A model generated the notes under the pieces. The model ran no database searches. It was given only the letters and a program-made list of their open reading frames with translations, and was not told where the DNA came from. Of a stretch of 64,000 bases of DNA, positions 22,591 through 34,800 are shown piece after piece. The stretch is from Asterias amurensis (Eukaryota > Echinodermata > Asteroidea > Forcipulatida > Asteriidae). The translations under genes were made by a program, and so were the position numbers. Position 1 is the stretch's first letter. Each line of letters starts with the position of its first letter. The stretch covers positions 9,184,284 through 9,248,283 of the forward strand of contig NC_092654.1 in the NCBI RefSeq assembly GCF_032118995.1. The letters are read 5' to 3'.

Positions 22591-22966
22591 TCTATCAAGT
22601 TTATACACGTTTTCCGACGGTGTACTGGCTGCAGTAACCAATGGCAGGTCGTGTGAATCTAACATATCAGGATCGGGGCATTGCAGGGGTAAACGGCCAT
22701 TTTCATTAGTGATTTGGAACGCCAAAGGGCAATCGTCGATATATTAATAATGGGGGAAACAGTGGACCGTTGATTACTGGCTAGTTATATAAAGGACTAT
22801 GCCACTGTTACATCACCAAGCACTGACAAACTTTCTTCGTGGATCAATAACAAACCAACCTGTTTGGATATAGGCCTACTGAGTAAAATATTTTTTACGC
22901 AAATTTCTCTCAGCCCATAATGTTATTTTGTTTTCTAGCTCATTTTGTTTATCTTTCTTTTTCCAT

Positions 22967-23128
22967 TTAAGGCACTGGACACTATTGGCTATTTCTCAAA
23001 ATATTTTTTAGCGTAAAAAACTTTCTTGGTTACGAGCAATTGAGAGATGTTGATAGTATAATATGAGAAACCATGACAATGGTGTTTTTTCTTCCATTAT
23101 TATCTCGCAACTTCGACGACCTATCGGT
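22967..23128 (-). mobile_element. Family A MITE fragment
   Basis: Starts TTAAGGCACTGGACACTATTGG and runs in reverse order to 'tcgcaacttcgacgacc', with a large internal deletion that removes the palindromic centre. Confidence 0.75.
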
Positions 23129-23226
23129 ACACCTCTGACGATTTGATTGGGAGAGGGGAGGGGGCAGTGGAAAAACGCAGTCCTTTTGCAAGATCAGTCA
23201 TTCTATTTTAGGCGTTGCATGGTTTG

Positions 23227-23404
23227 CTAAAGGCCTCTGTGTGTGTGTCCATGAGCCAGAACCGTTTTTAGAACCGTTCGATCAATAGCGATAATTAACA
23301 GGTTGAAATCCATATCTAAAGGCCTCTGTGTGTGTGTCCATGAGCCAGAACCGTTTTTAGAACCGTTCGATCAATAGCGATAATTAACAGGTTGAAATCC
23401 ATAT
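23227..23404. repeat. Two exact tandem copies of an 89-bp unit
   Basis: 23227-23315 and 23316-23404 are identical as far as I can read, beginning 'ctaaaggcctctgtgtgtgt' and ending 'ggttgaaatccatat'. Identity marks a very recent duplication (or an assembly artefact). Confidence 0.9.
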
Positions 23405-23557
23405 CTAAAGGTAAGATGGATTGGCCTGTTAGTATATCAAAGTACAAGGTTGATAATTATCGGAAAAACAGCCAGATACTTCGGTTGGTCTTGAACTGAA
23501 AGGTCACCAGATTGCAACGGCCATGTCACACGAGGCAATAAGCCATTTGCTAGTATA

Positions 23558-23702
23558 CAATTGTTGCACGCTGTGACGGGGTCCATGGCGTTTTGTACAC
23601 TCTTGGGGGAAAAATGAAACCCGAGGCGAAGCCGAGGGTGCCATTTACCCTCGAGGGTGTACAAAACCCATGGACCCCAGTCACAACGTGCAACAATTGT
23701 TC
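23558..23702. repeat. Palindrome, 'ccgaggcgaagccgagg' loop
   Basis: Left arm 'acaattgttgcacg...ggggtccatgg' pairs with right arm 'ccatggacccc...cgtgcaacaattgt', and the inner 'ttttgtacactc' pairs with 'gagggtgtacaaaa'. It is a MITE-like foldback with no coding content. Confidence 0.75.
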
Positions 23703-24643
23703 TGTTATACCTGTGTATTATTGTTATTCCTCTTCTCGAAGTTATGTTGTCATCTTCAAACATTATTACGACGGACTATTCATTGTTTAAGCAGACGAAC
23801 AAGAAACAACTCCCTCGAACCCGCGGTTGTTTCGTACACAGCGCTGGAAATCGACCAACGCTGGGAACGATCAAGGTGATGTACACCGGTGTACATCACT
23901 TTTCATGTTACCCGGCCCATCGAGCCATGTAACATGCGTTTTAGTTGCGCGTCACGTGGTGGTTCTCGACCAATCAAACTTCACAGTTTGTTACCGAGAA
24001 CAATTAGATTTGAATACCGCCATGACTTGCTTAACCACAAGTTACCGCTTAATTTTGAATTCCTCAGACTATAGAGACAGTTGCTATGTGATTGTCACAT
24101 GATTCGAGGCAAGCTTTTGTATATAGCAACCTCCAAATGAGCAAACCCGGTACCATTGTGCATACACATTCAGAACTGTGTATGGGTGTTCACTGTCTCT
24201 TATTAATACGTAGGCAAAAGCTTGCTCCTCCTAACCATGTGACATAGAAAATAATTCAAATGTAAGCCGCCGCTTCAAATGCAAAGTATACCTTTGGTTT
24301 TTCTGAATCGTTTCTTGTTATACACCATAGAATTAACATGCGAACATTTCACTTCAAAATGGTGGTCCCCCTTTGGAGGTATCGAAGAAAATCTGAGGCG
24401 AAATTGCAACGCATATAAACGGGTATCTCTTTTACATCACCAAATTACTTAAATGAGGTGTAAGTTTCTCAAAATGCTTTATACTATCGAAAGCTGCTCT
24501 AGCCTCTAAACCAATAGCTTTTCAGTATTACTGTTCATTTTAAGAGTGATTGCCAATTACCTCCGCTATAAAGAAAAGTCACTGCCGACATGGACAAAAG
24601 TCTCTATAAAATATGGTCGTTGCATTGGTGTCCATTGTATTAG
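23703..24643. other. No gene recognised
   Basis: Small inverted motifs ('aggcaagcttttg' near 24108 and 'caaaagcttgc' near 24214) and 'ttcaaaatggtggtcccc' near 24352, which resembles 51150, are the only structure. No exon-like signals. Confidence 0.5.
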
Positions 24644-24826
24644 ACAAATATTGACTGCTTCGAGTGCTATGGTTAAAACTACGACTCCTGAGGTGATCCC
24701 CGGGCCGTTCCATTTTCCCTCGGCTCGTTCCATTTCCCTCGGCTGCGCATTTGAAAAACAGAACGCACCGGGATCACCTCGGGAGTCGTAGTTTTAACCA
24801 TAGCACTCGAAGCAGTCAATATTTGT
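24644..24826. repeat. Long near-perfect hairpin, about 58-bp arms
   Basis: The left arm 'acaaatattgactgcttcga' onward through 'actacgactcctgaggtgat' is repeated inverted at the right end with a single visible mismatch. The loop carries a short duplication, 'ccattttccctcggctcgtt' / 'ccatttccctcggctgcg'. The arm identity suggests a young foldback element. Confidence 0.8.
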
Positions 24827-25779
24827 AGACAAAAACACGAGTTAAAGCAGTTAATATATGTTTTATATAACACCCCAACAGACTATTTATTATCTTCGTA
24901 CACGTAATGCTCGTACGCGCGTTCCAGATACACAGATGATCGGGTCGAGGTGGGTAAAAAGACGTCTGGGTAGCACGCCGTGTGATAGTCGTCGGACTAT
25001 CACAGTCGTCGGACTACACGGTAAACAATGCACTATCACACGGTCGAGGTCTAGTAAAACTAAGACATACATCATGTGACGCGCTCTAAACCAATGAACA
25101 GGCAGAATATTTGCAAGGGGCGTTATAAAACTACCCTTGGTTGTATCGATGTAATCCACTAACAGCACTGTCCTTTCCCTCCTTATTAAGTATCATTATC
25201 TCACGTGCAATAATAAAACATTGACTCTTCAGAAAGCCTTGCCTCTGCAGCATGCAATCTAGTCCAAGAGCGAGGCCGGCTGCACCGTGTTGCATAAAGA
25301 TATATTGAGTTCATATAAAAGGGGAAAAAATCAAAATATTTAAATAGATCCTCTGCATATCGAAGCATGTGAACGAGTATCAACTAAGTAGATTTGTGGT
25401 GACACCATGTAAAATCTCTTATGTGAGTAGTGGTGGTGGCTCTGAGATGAGCTGGTTTGTACTGCTAGACGTTTCAGTCAGTGTGCTCTGACCGTCTTCA
25501 TGGTGTTAAAACTAGTACCAGCACGAGAACACATTTTAACGACTGGAGGCAAGACTGTAGTTTTATGTCGTACATGTTGTGCTGATTATACCATACTAAA
25601 AGTAACCGCACATACAACTTTTATGAATGCGCCTATCTTGATAGATTTGTAATTGCATAGCGCATTGTTTAATGGAAACGGTCGTATATGGTAAATTTTA
25701 AGGACGACAATTTTGGAAATTACGGTTAGTTTAAGACTTGCCGTCAGGGCTACTGGAGCGTGTGGTGGATACATCCGTC
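24827..25779. other. Intergenic, upstream of the + strand lectin gene
   Basis: Contains a GC-rich patch at 24895-25080 with 'gtgatagtcgtcggactatcac' type inverted repeats. I see no convincing TATA element upstream of the start exon at 25780. The promoter of the lectin gene should lie here, but the sequence does not fix it. Confidence 0.4.
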
Positions 25780-25800
25780 ATGGCCGAATCTATGATAAAC
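25780..25800 (+). CDS. Exon 1 of + lectin gene: start codon, MAESMIN
   Basis: ATG in good context ('ccgtcATGG') followed by seven codons and the donor GTGAGT. The reverse-strand paralogue begins with an exon of exactly the same size (MARTNRI, donor GTAAGT), which is the main reason for choosing this start. Too short to be found by ORF scanning. Confidence 0.7.
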
Positions 25801-28800
25801 GTGAGTATACATTTTGTGTGTATGTTGAATACTGTACTCTGACAACTTTTATTTAAACATCTCTGTTTATGAAAAGTACTTCGTTTTTTTCACGATGCCA
25901 GCAATATATTGTTTTTGAAAAAGATTGTTCTACAAACTTAAAGGAACTGGATACCGTCGGTGATATTGTCAAAGACCAGTGTTCCCAGTTGGTGTATCCC
26001 AACATAATGTATAAAATAGCATATTGGTCATCGAAGTTGCAAGTGAATGAAAGACAAAACGCCCTTGTTGCAAACTGGTGTGATTTTAGATGCCCAAAGC
26101 ATCATGAGAATGAGAAATGCCTCTTTCTCAAAAACTACGTTACTTCAGAGGGAGCCGTTTCTCACAACGTATTATACTATCAACAGCTCGCCATTACTCG
26201 TTACCAAGTCAGTTTTTTTTTTGCTAACAATTTTTTTTTTTAGCCATTACAAATGATGTATATTGCCTTTATAAAGTCGAAGTACTCTCTTAATGTAAAA
26301 GAGTGAAAAAGCACTCTTCGAAGAGCCATATGAAGGACAACTCTTTTTCGAGTGGTCTTCCACTCTTTTAGATTGAAGTTTGCATCTTTTTTGAGTGATT
26401 TTTCACTCTGTCCCGGAGTGAAACCCCTCTAATAGAGTGAAATAACCACCACTCTTTTTGAACAGCCATATGAGGGACAGCTTGAAATGTAAAGAGTGGT
26501 GTTTTTCACTCTTACATTTAAAGAGTATACCTTCAGTTTGTGGAACCGTTCGATTATTTTAATCCCGTAAATGAAATTGTACATAATCAAACTATTTGAA
26601 CATTTTTTTTAATTCATCTCCTAAAATCCGGAGCGATTATGTTCACGCAGCAAGAATAATCCGTAATTAGAATACACGATATGTGAAGCGTTATTGCAGT
26701 AACGCTTCTCAGATTCAAATTTTCGTGCACCCAAAAAGTGTATAGGTTTTCTTGGTCAATTTCGGCAAATGAGCAGCCAAATTAACCACCAAGCTATTCT
26801 ATTTCGCGCGAAATCGAATACTACTGAAAAGGGTCATTCGATTTCGTTTTATGATCAGTCAAATGTAATGTTGCGTCATTCGATTTAACAAAATGATCAA
26901 TTAATTTAACAATTCATCAAAGCAGCATTCAAGTTCACAGTCGCTTCTTGAGGCGTGTTTGTCACGAAAAAGAATGACGATACGCTAAATTGAACAGAGT
27001 GCTATAGGAATTCGACTCGATCCAAAACGACATTGAACGGCCGAATTCTGAATTTGAAACGCAGTAACAACTGGAGAGTCAAAACAGCTTTAACTCGAAC
27101 GCATGAAAATGAAATTGACTGCTCATTTGCCGAACTTGACCGAGAAAACCTATATTATCATAGCAACTTACTCGGTGTAAAGAGCACTTTATGAGCGGAT
27201 AACAAAACATCTTTGAAGGTAGTTTTAGAAAAAGAGGTTATCTTTTACCAAAAAATTAATTTGAGCCTGAGAAAGGCTTCATTCATGAAGCCCGGTTTCT
27301 CTGGCAACTTTAAAGGCAGTGGACACTATTGGTAATTGTCAAAGACTAGCCTTCACAGTCGGTGTATCTCAACATATGCATAAAATAACTAACCTGTGAA
27401 AATTTCAGCTCAATTGGTCATCGAACTTGTGAGACAATAATGAAAGAAAAAACACCCTTGTCGCACGAAGTTGTGTGCTTTCTGATGCTTGATTTCGAGA
27501 CCTCAAGTTCTAAATCTGAGGTCTCGAAATCAAATTCTTGGAAAATTACTTCTTTCTCGAAAACTATGGCACTTCAGAGGGAGCCGTTTCTCACAATGTT
27601 TTATACCATCAACCTCTCCCCATTACTATCACCAAGAAAGGTTTTATGCTAATAATTATTTTGAGTAATTACCAATAGTATCCACTGCCTTTAATTCAAC
27701 AAGGGTGGTTTTTACTTCCATCGTTTTCTTGCAACTTCGATGACCAGTTGTAGTGTAATGACATGTAGTTGCAATTTCAAGTACATTGCTTTGCATGATA
27801 TAAAAACTTACTGGACAACGAGCAACGGAGAGCTGTTGATAGAATAAAACATTGTTAGAAACGGCTCCCTATATTAAAATAACATAGTTTTTGAGAAAGA
27901 CGTAATTTCTCATTCACTCAAATAACAAAATACCTTAGCTGAAGCCTTTTGTTGTGCATCTGAAAGCACACACAGAAATGCAATAAGGTTTTTTTCTTTC
28001 ATTATTCTCTAGCAAAATCGATTCCCAATTGAGCCTAAGTTTTCACAGGTTTTTTATTTTATGCATATGTTGGGACACACCAAGTGGGAGTAACTGCTGG
28101 TCTTTGACAATTACCAAAGGTGTCCAGTGCATTCCAATCTCGGCATCACTTGCACCAATAATTCTTCCACACAAATTGATCTGCCCATTATTTGTGTTGT
28201 AACTAAGATGGTATCATCAGAGTGCCTAAAATGCTTGACAGTGTTTTATTCTTTCATTAACCTGTTCTTTTTTCTTCAAATGTTGTTTCCACTTAAAGAC
28301 ACTGGACACTATTGTTAATTGTCAAAGACCAGTCTTCTCACTTGGTGTATCTCAACATTATGCATAAAATAACCAACCTGTGAAAATTTTAGCTCAATTG
28401 GTCGTCAAGTTGCGAGATAACTATGAAAAAAAAAAAAACTTGTCACACGAAATTGTGTGCTTTCAGATACTTGATTTCGACGAAACCTCAAATTTTAAAT
28501 CTGAGGTCTCGAAATCAAATTCGTGGAAAATTACTTCTCGAAAACTGCGTTACTTCAGAGGGAGCCGTTTCTCACAATGTTGTATACTATCATCCTCTCC
28601 CCATTACTCGTTACCAAGTAAGGTTTTATGCTAACAAATATTTTGAGTAATTACCAACAGTGTACACTGTACACTGTACAAATTTTCACAGGTTTGTTAT
28701 GTTATGCATATGATGAGATACACCAACTGTGAAGGCTAGTCTTTGACAGTTACCAATAGTGTCCACTGTCTTTAGTGCGATTTGAATGTTGAAATCTTAC

Positions 28801-31800
28801 GAAACATGATGAGCCATCCCTTCCAACCCTAGAACGATTCTTTATTCATTGTATCCTTCATGTTTTTTTTTTTAAAGACACGAGTTTCCCTGATCCTGGC
28901 ATGTTTTACGTTCATCGTTTGGTCCATAAGTGGTAAGAAATATGATATTACTATCTTTTGACGGAAACGAAGGGGGCAAAGGTCAACACTCGAATGACCT
29001 CTGTGACTCGTGATTCTGACCCTGACTTAGATTGATAGATAAAATGGTTTATTAAAAAACTGTCCTCGCAGCACAAAGGCTGAACTACAACAATTTTAGT
29101 CGACCTTTGTGACTTGATTCGACCCTTGTGACTGGTGACTCTTATAATCTGGTGACTGAAGACTCGCTGTTGACCTTTAAGACTTAAGGCCATAGACTCG
29201 AATTTGACTCTCGCGTCTGGTGACGCCGACTCTGCTATCTGAAGACTCGGACTCGAGTTTTCACCCTTGCGAATTCTTGCTTTGACTCTGACTTGACACT
29301 TGTGACTCTAATTCGAATTCGACCCTTGGTGCTGGTGACCCTGTTATGACTGAATACTCGGACTCGAATCAGACCCTTGCGACTCGTGACTCGTGACTCA
29401 TTACTCAAACCCTTGTTTTAAAACCCAACTCTGACTTGACCCTTGTCACTCGTGATTCGGAGTCTGATTCGACCTGAGTGACTCAAGCGAGACTCCGATT
29501 CGATCTAGATGCATGACTAGGACCCGAAACGAGGGTTGTAGATTCGAGTAGCAGACTGCCAGAAAGCTAGTATTACTGTTTCCAATCCTTCCCAATTCAG
29601 GTAGTCTCACCTCTCTCCCCGTTTTTTTTTTTATGCAGACAATAATTTTGTTGCCTTCGAAGAAAGAGGAAGAAGTAAAGGCATATAATGTTAAAACGAT
29701 CAAATCTTTCCTGTAGGATTACATTCAATGCATACAATGGTCTGATGTCAAAGGCCTGACGTTTCGAGCCTTTAGACTCTGCTAGGGTCAAAACGTCAGG
29801 CCATTAAGTATTATGTGCATTTTTACCACATGTTTGAAAGCAGTTTGCACCAGTTAAATTTAGTTTGTCAGGAATATAAAGGTAGTTTTCTAAAGATAAC
29901 TTAATGACGATAATAGTTAATGAGCCAATCTATAGACAATCATGTATCAGAAAGTATAATTAACGTCGGATCGTCAAACTGTTTCACTTATGCACTTGTG
30001 TGGGTTCGAGTCCCAGTCGTGACACGTGTGTCCCTTGAGCAAGACACTTAGCCATTGCTTCGTCCTTCGGAAGAGACGTGAAGCCGTTGGTCCCGTGTGT
30101 CTTGTAACGCACATTCAAAACCAGTGCACTATCGAAAAGAGTGTTCCCGGTGTTCCTGTTTTATTGGCAGCGTATTGCTCCACAGCGTTTTGTAAACCAT
30201 TGCATGGTGATATGAACATGGAGCATATCTCGTTAATTCAAAACGTAGTCCCACACGTTGCAAAATGCTGTACATCTAAAGTGCATTGGGCGTCACTGAG
30301 TGACCGACATGCGTGCTATAAGAAGCCACTATTGTGTATTACTGTAGATGTGTTTGTTTGCTTAAAACATGTGTGACGTACCTTTATCCGTACAAAACAA
30401 ATTTATTCCGAGACATTAAACACGAATTATACAAGGCCTATTAGCAGTTTAAAAAAAACAAAAACAATATGTGATTAATTGTGTAAACCGCGTAAAATTT
30501 TACTGCGCTACTTGAGTGAAACAATCGATGCTATTTCAGCGTTATGTTTATAGTTGTTTGTTTATCATGGCTATGTATGTTTTGACACGTCTGAATTTTT
30601 CGTAATTATCACACTACAAAATAAGCCCAAACCTCAAGGTTTATAAAAACTAGCTACACGCTTCAATGTTTTCTCTGGCGAACCACGGCGCAGCTTAAAA
30701 TACACGCGTATCCCTATAGCACCATTTTGCGACGTTCTCATAGTGTACAGCTCTCCATTGCGGGTTACCTAGTGTAACGTTTTTATGCTTAGATAACAAA
30801 CGTGTCCAGTGCCTTTAACAAAGAGAAGAAAGCAGCACGGAATGTTTTTCCTATCAAACATCCACATGCCTCTTTCTGTGCCTTTGTCAACATTTGGGGT
30901 CTAAAGCATACTCTGATAGGCTTTCTCGAGATTGAATAAAACACCGTTGTACAATTTTGAGAACATAGCGGGACCGGAGTGGGCCTATAGACCAGAGCCC
31001 AGTTTCAAAAAGCACACAAACTTGCTAAATACAAAACAAAACATAATACTAGAATTTTTTTAATAAGTGTACATTGATGTGGCTGTGTCCCACTTAATTG
31101 TTGCTAAGCAAATTAATTTACCGCCAAGTAGTTTTTGTTCTGCTTAACTAACAGCTTTATGAATTTGGACCCACTTTAAAGTATAGGTTTGGAAACTGTA
31201 GCCTATTAAATTAATCAGTTTATTGGTTTAAAGGAAGGTACACGTTTGGTAATTGTCAAAGACCAGTCTTCTCACTCGGTGTATTCCAACATAAGCATTA
31301 GATAACAAACCTGTGAAAGTTTGAGCTCAATTGGTCATCGAAGTTGCGAGAAAATGATGAGAGAAACAACACCCTTGTTGGACGAATTTGTGTGCTTTCA
31401 GATAGGAATAAAAGACTTCTGGCTAGAAGTCTTTTATTATTTTAGTGAGAAATTAACTCTTTCTCAAAATCTTTGCTACTTCAGAGGGAGCCGTTTCTCA
31501 CAATGTTGTATACTATCAACAGCTCTACAATGCTCGTTACCAAGTCAGATTTGTAATTACCAAACGTGTACCTTCCCTTTAATGGTGGTTCATAGTTAAG
31601 TTATAGGGTCAGGATAATGGTCAATGTTTGACCAGAGTTAGGATAAGATGGTCTGTGTAAAAGTTGTGTCAGGCTTCAAGTCAGGCTGAGTTTTATATGG
31701 TAAGAATTTGGGTGTCTATTAGAGTCAATTGGGACGTGATACTGTCTAAAATTTGGTCAATAGATTTGGAACCTGGATCGTATAATCATATAGTGAAATA

Positions 31801-34800
31801 AAAACAGCTTTGTGTACGTCTTAAACAAAAAATATCTTATGTCTTGTTATGTATATCTCTAATTTGAGCCACAATAGTGACTACCAAAACAAACACCTCC
31901 TGAGTTTTACTTTAATAAACGTAATTATTATTTCTTAAGGGAACATTTTGATCCTTTTCAATACCTTTTCCCTCTTTCTTCAAACAAAAAGTCTGCAAAA
32001 ACCCCGTCAGGAACTTTTCTTTTAATTGTTTCCACAACCGCTGAGTAGATGAGTTTAACGAAAGACAATGCACCGGACAACTAAAGCCCCTTTCACACTA
32101 CTCTATTCTCCGGCGTTGTCCCCGGGATTGTCCCCTGGGAAAAACGGCCAACCTTTTCACATTATGATCGATCCCCCCCCCCCCCGGTCTTGTCCCGGTC
32201 TGCCCCGGCAAATGGACATACCCCGGGGAATAGCCACCCCTGCTCTGGAGTAGGGGTCCGGGTATTCTTGAAACGTGCAGTGTGAACGCCCGCTGGGGTA
32301 AAAACATCCCTGGTACCTCCTCAGGGTTGTATTCAATGGGAATAAAAGAGCTTTGGTGTTATTACGGCTCCGATGATCGTAAAAAAAAAGTCAATCATTA
32401 ATTTGCGTTTACGATTTTGCAGAGATGAAAAAAACAAGGAAGCCTTGACACTTTTTTATTCACACACCACAGAGTGTTCGTCAGTGTCTACATACAGTAT
32501 CCTAGAAAAGGAAACCAAACGGACTTGGGACGACGCAGTGGCACGGTGTGCCAGAGTCCCAGGCAGGCACATTGCCCTGCTAGACACTACCGGGGAGAAG
32601 GATCTATTGCGACAGGCAGCGATGGGCGTCGGTGCGACTTTAGGCTGGTACTGGATGAGAGAGGCTGGCCGTAGCGACTGTTCCACTATGAATTTAGATA
32701 ATCAGAGATGGAAGTCAGATCAGTGCACTAAATCTTGGTTCTACATCTGCGAGCAAGAGGGTACACGACATTTTACATTAGAGAGGTTTCGCAAGTCTAC
32801 GGATACACATACAGATGATACCGATACGTCGACATTTTGTGTTCACGTGACGCGTATCCGCGCGACTATCGTATTTTGCACACACGTTAGCAACGGATAC
32901 GGGAGCTCATATACACGCCGAAAACGGATACTGTTTGCAGACTTTTAGTTGTATTTTAACAGTTGCATCAAAAACATTTCCCACGGAATTGCTTTCACTA
33001 GTATCGTGCTTGATATAGATACAAAATTGTTAGTCATTGCAAGCAAAACGATGAGAAAATGCAGTGTGCAGCGCTCATGATGAATGCGAGAGTGCACTCA
33101 AGTGAAACATACCTATAGTTTGCGAAACAAAATTCAACACGTGGCTGATGTGAACGGATACGGTTATCATATCCGTATCTGTATCTGTATCCACACGCTT
33201 GCAAAACCTCTCTAATCAGACACTCTATATAGACAAACCCCCCGGATCAGATTTGACCCGGATTGCTTGATCCATTTGTGGGTCAGGCTGACTCGGAAAG
33301 TAGTAATAAAAATGTAATGTTTATATAGGATTCTGCGTTTAACCCATTTTTACTCAGATTCCAGGTCACTGACCCAAAATGAGTCAGGTCACCACGGGAC
33401 CTGAATCCAGTTCTATTCTAACTCGGGAGTTTTTATTTATACCGAATTAGCGGCTACTATTCGGCTACGACTGTTGCTAAGTGTGTTGCTAAGGACGTTC
33501 TGTACTTCAATGCACGACGACGCGGAAATCTAGCCGTAGCCGTAGCTGTAGCCGCTAAATCGGACACGGCCCTTACATGCTCATCGGTTGGTCATTGGTT
33601 TTTCAGTCCGCAACAGAAAACCAAAAACCAATTAAGCGAAGGGCAACTTTTTGTTTAATCTTTAGAAACAAAAATAGGAGACACAAATTTAAAAATGTAG
33701 AATAGAAAGAAAACTTCTGAGAATTTGTTCAGAATGTAGTATTATGAGCTCGTTTATCATTAGCTTAATTACACATCTTTTTAACGACCTAAATGTACTC
33801 GGCCTCTTTGCAAAAAGACCAATTTCAGGAATGTACCAGACTCATTTGCGTTATAATGGTTGACCATTACGGTATATGGCTCCATTTTGCCTTCTATATA
33901 CGTCGTTCAACGATAATAAGTACGGTTCTGAAGAGTGGGGTTAACCCAGGTGTTTCCCAGGCTTGCGAGCTAAAGTGGTTAATGAGGCATTCATGGTTTC
34001 AAAACCGGAAATATATAGCAATGATAATAATACTATTACAAACTCTCTCTTTTACTTGTTTAGAAACCCACGCTACATTTCAAAACAATTTTGCTAAGTT
34101 TTGTTTTATGAACATGATATCTTCGCACTGCGAGGATTCGAACTGCATCTAGCTACTTGGCAATATCGGTGGACTAGTTGGTATAGAATTGCAAAGCCGT
34201 GGGTTTGAATCCCACCCGAGGAATATGCCTGTGATTTTTGTTACAGAACTCGGGGAAAGTACTGAGTATATCCGTGCTGGCACACATCGGTGTATACGGG
34301 TAAAACCAAAATTGATATTCTTTATCCCCGATGCAAATCTAACATAATAACATGAAATCTACTAGCACAAAATGTTTCTGAATTGCTAAGGGAAAATTGG
34401 TCAAAGGCCAATAGTTCTTTCTATATAATTTTCTTGTTCATAGGTACTTCCCCGGCATCACCGCCTACTACTGCTGTTCTACCATCTAGTGCTGCGACAC
34501 CATCAGGGTCACCCCATGTACAAACAGCAACAAGTAAATAAGAATTACTAATGTGCAGAAGCAATAGTAACTCATACTATAACACTCTCTTTACTTGTTA
34601 AAAAATCCACGATACTTTGTAAGAATAAAAATAAATTTTGATCAAATAAGTTTTATTAACATGATATCTACAAGCACAATGTTTCTGAATTGTTATATTA
34701 CGGGAGAATGTCGGTCAAATACCAATAACTTATTCTTCTGATATAATTGTCTTGTACAATTCATAGGTACTTCACCGGCATCACCGCCTTCTACTGATGT

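Noticed and set aside
33793-34152. 119-codon open frame upstream of the linker exons
   Set aside because: Low-complexity composition, runs into intron copy and SINE sequence, no recognised domain.
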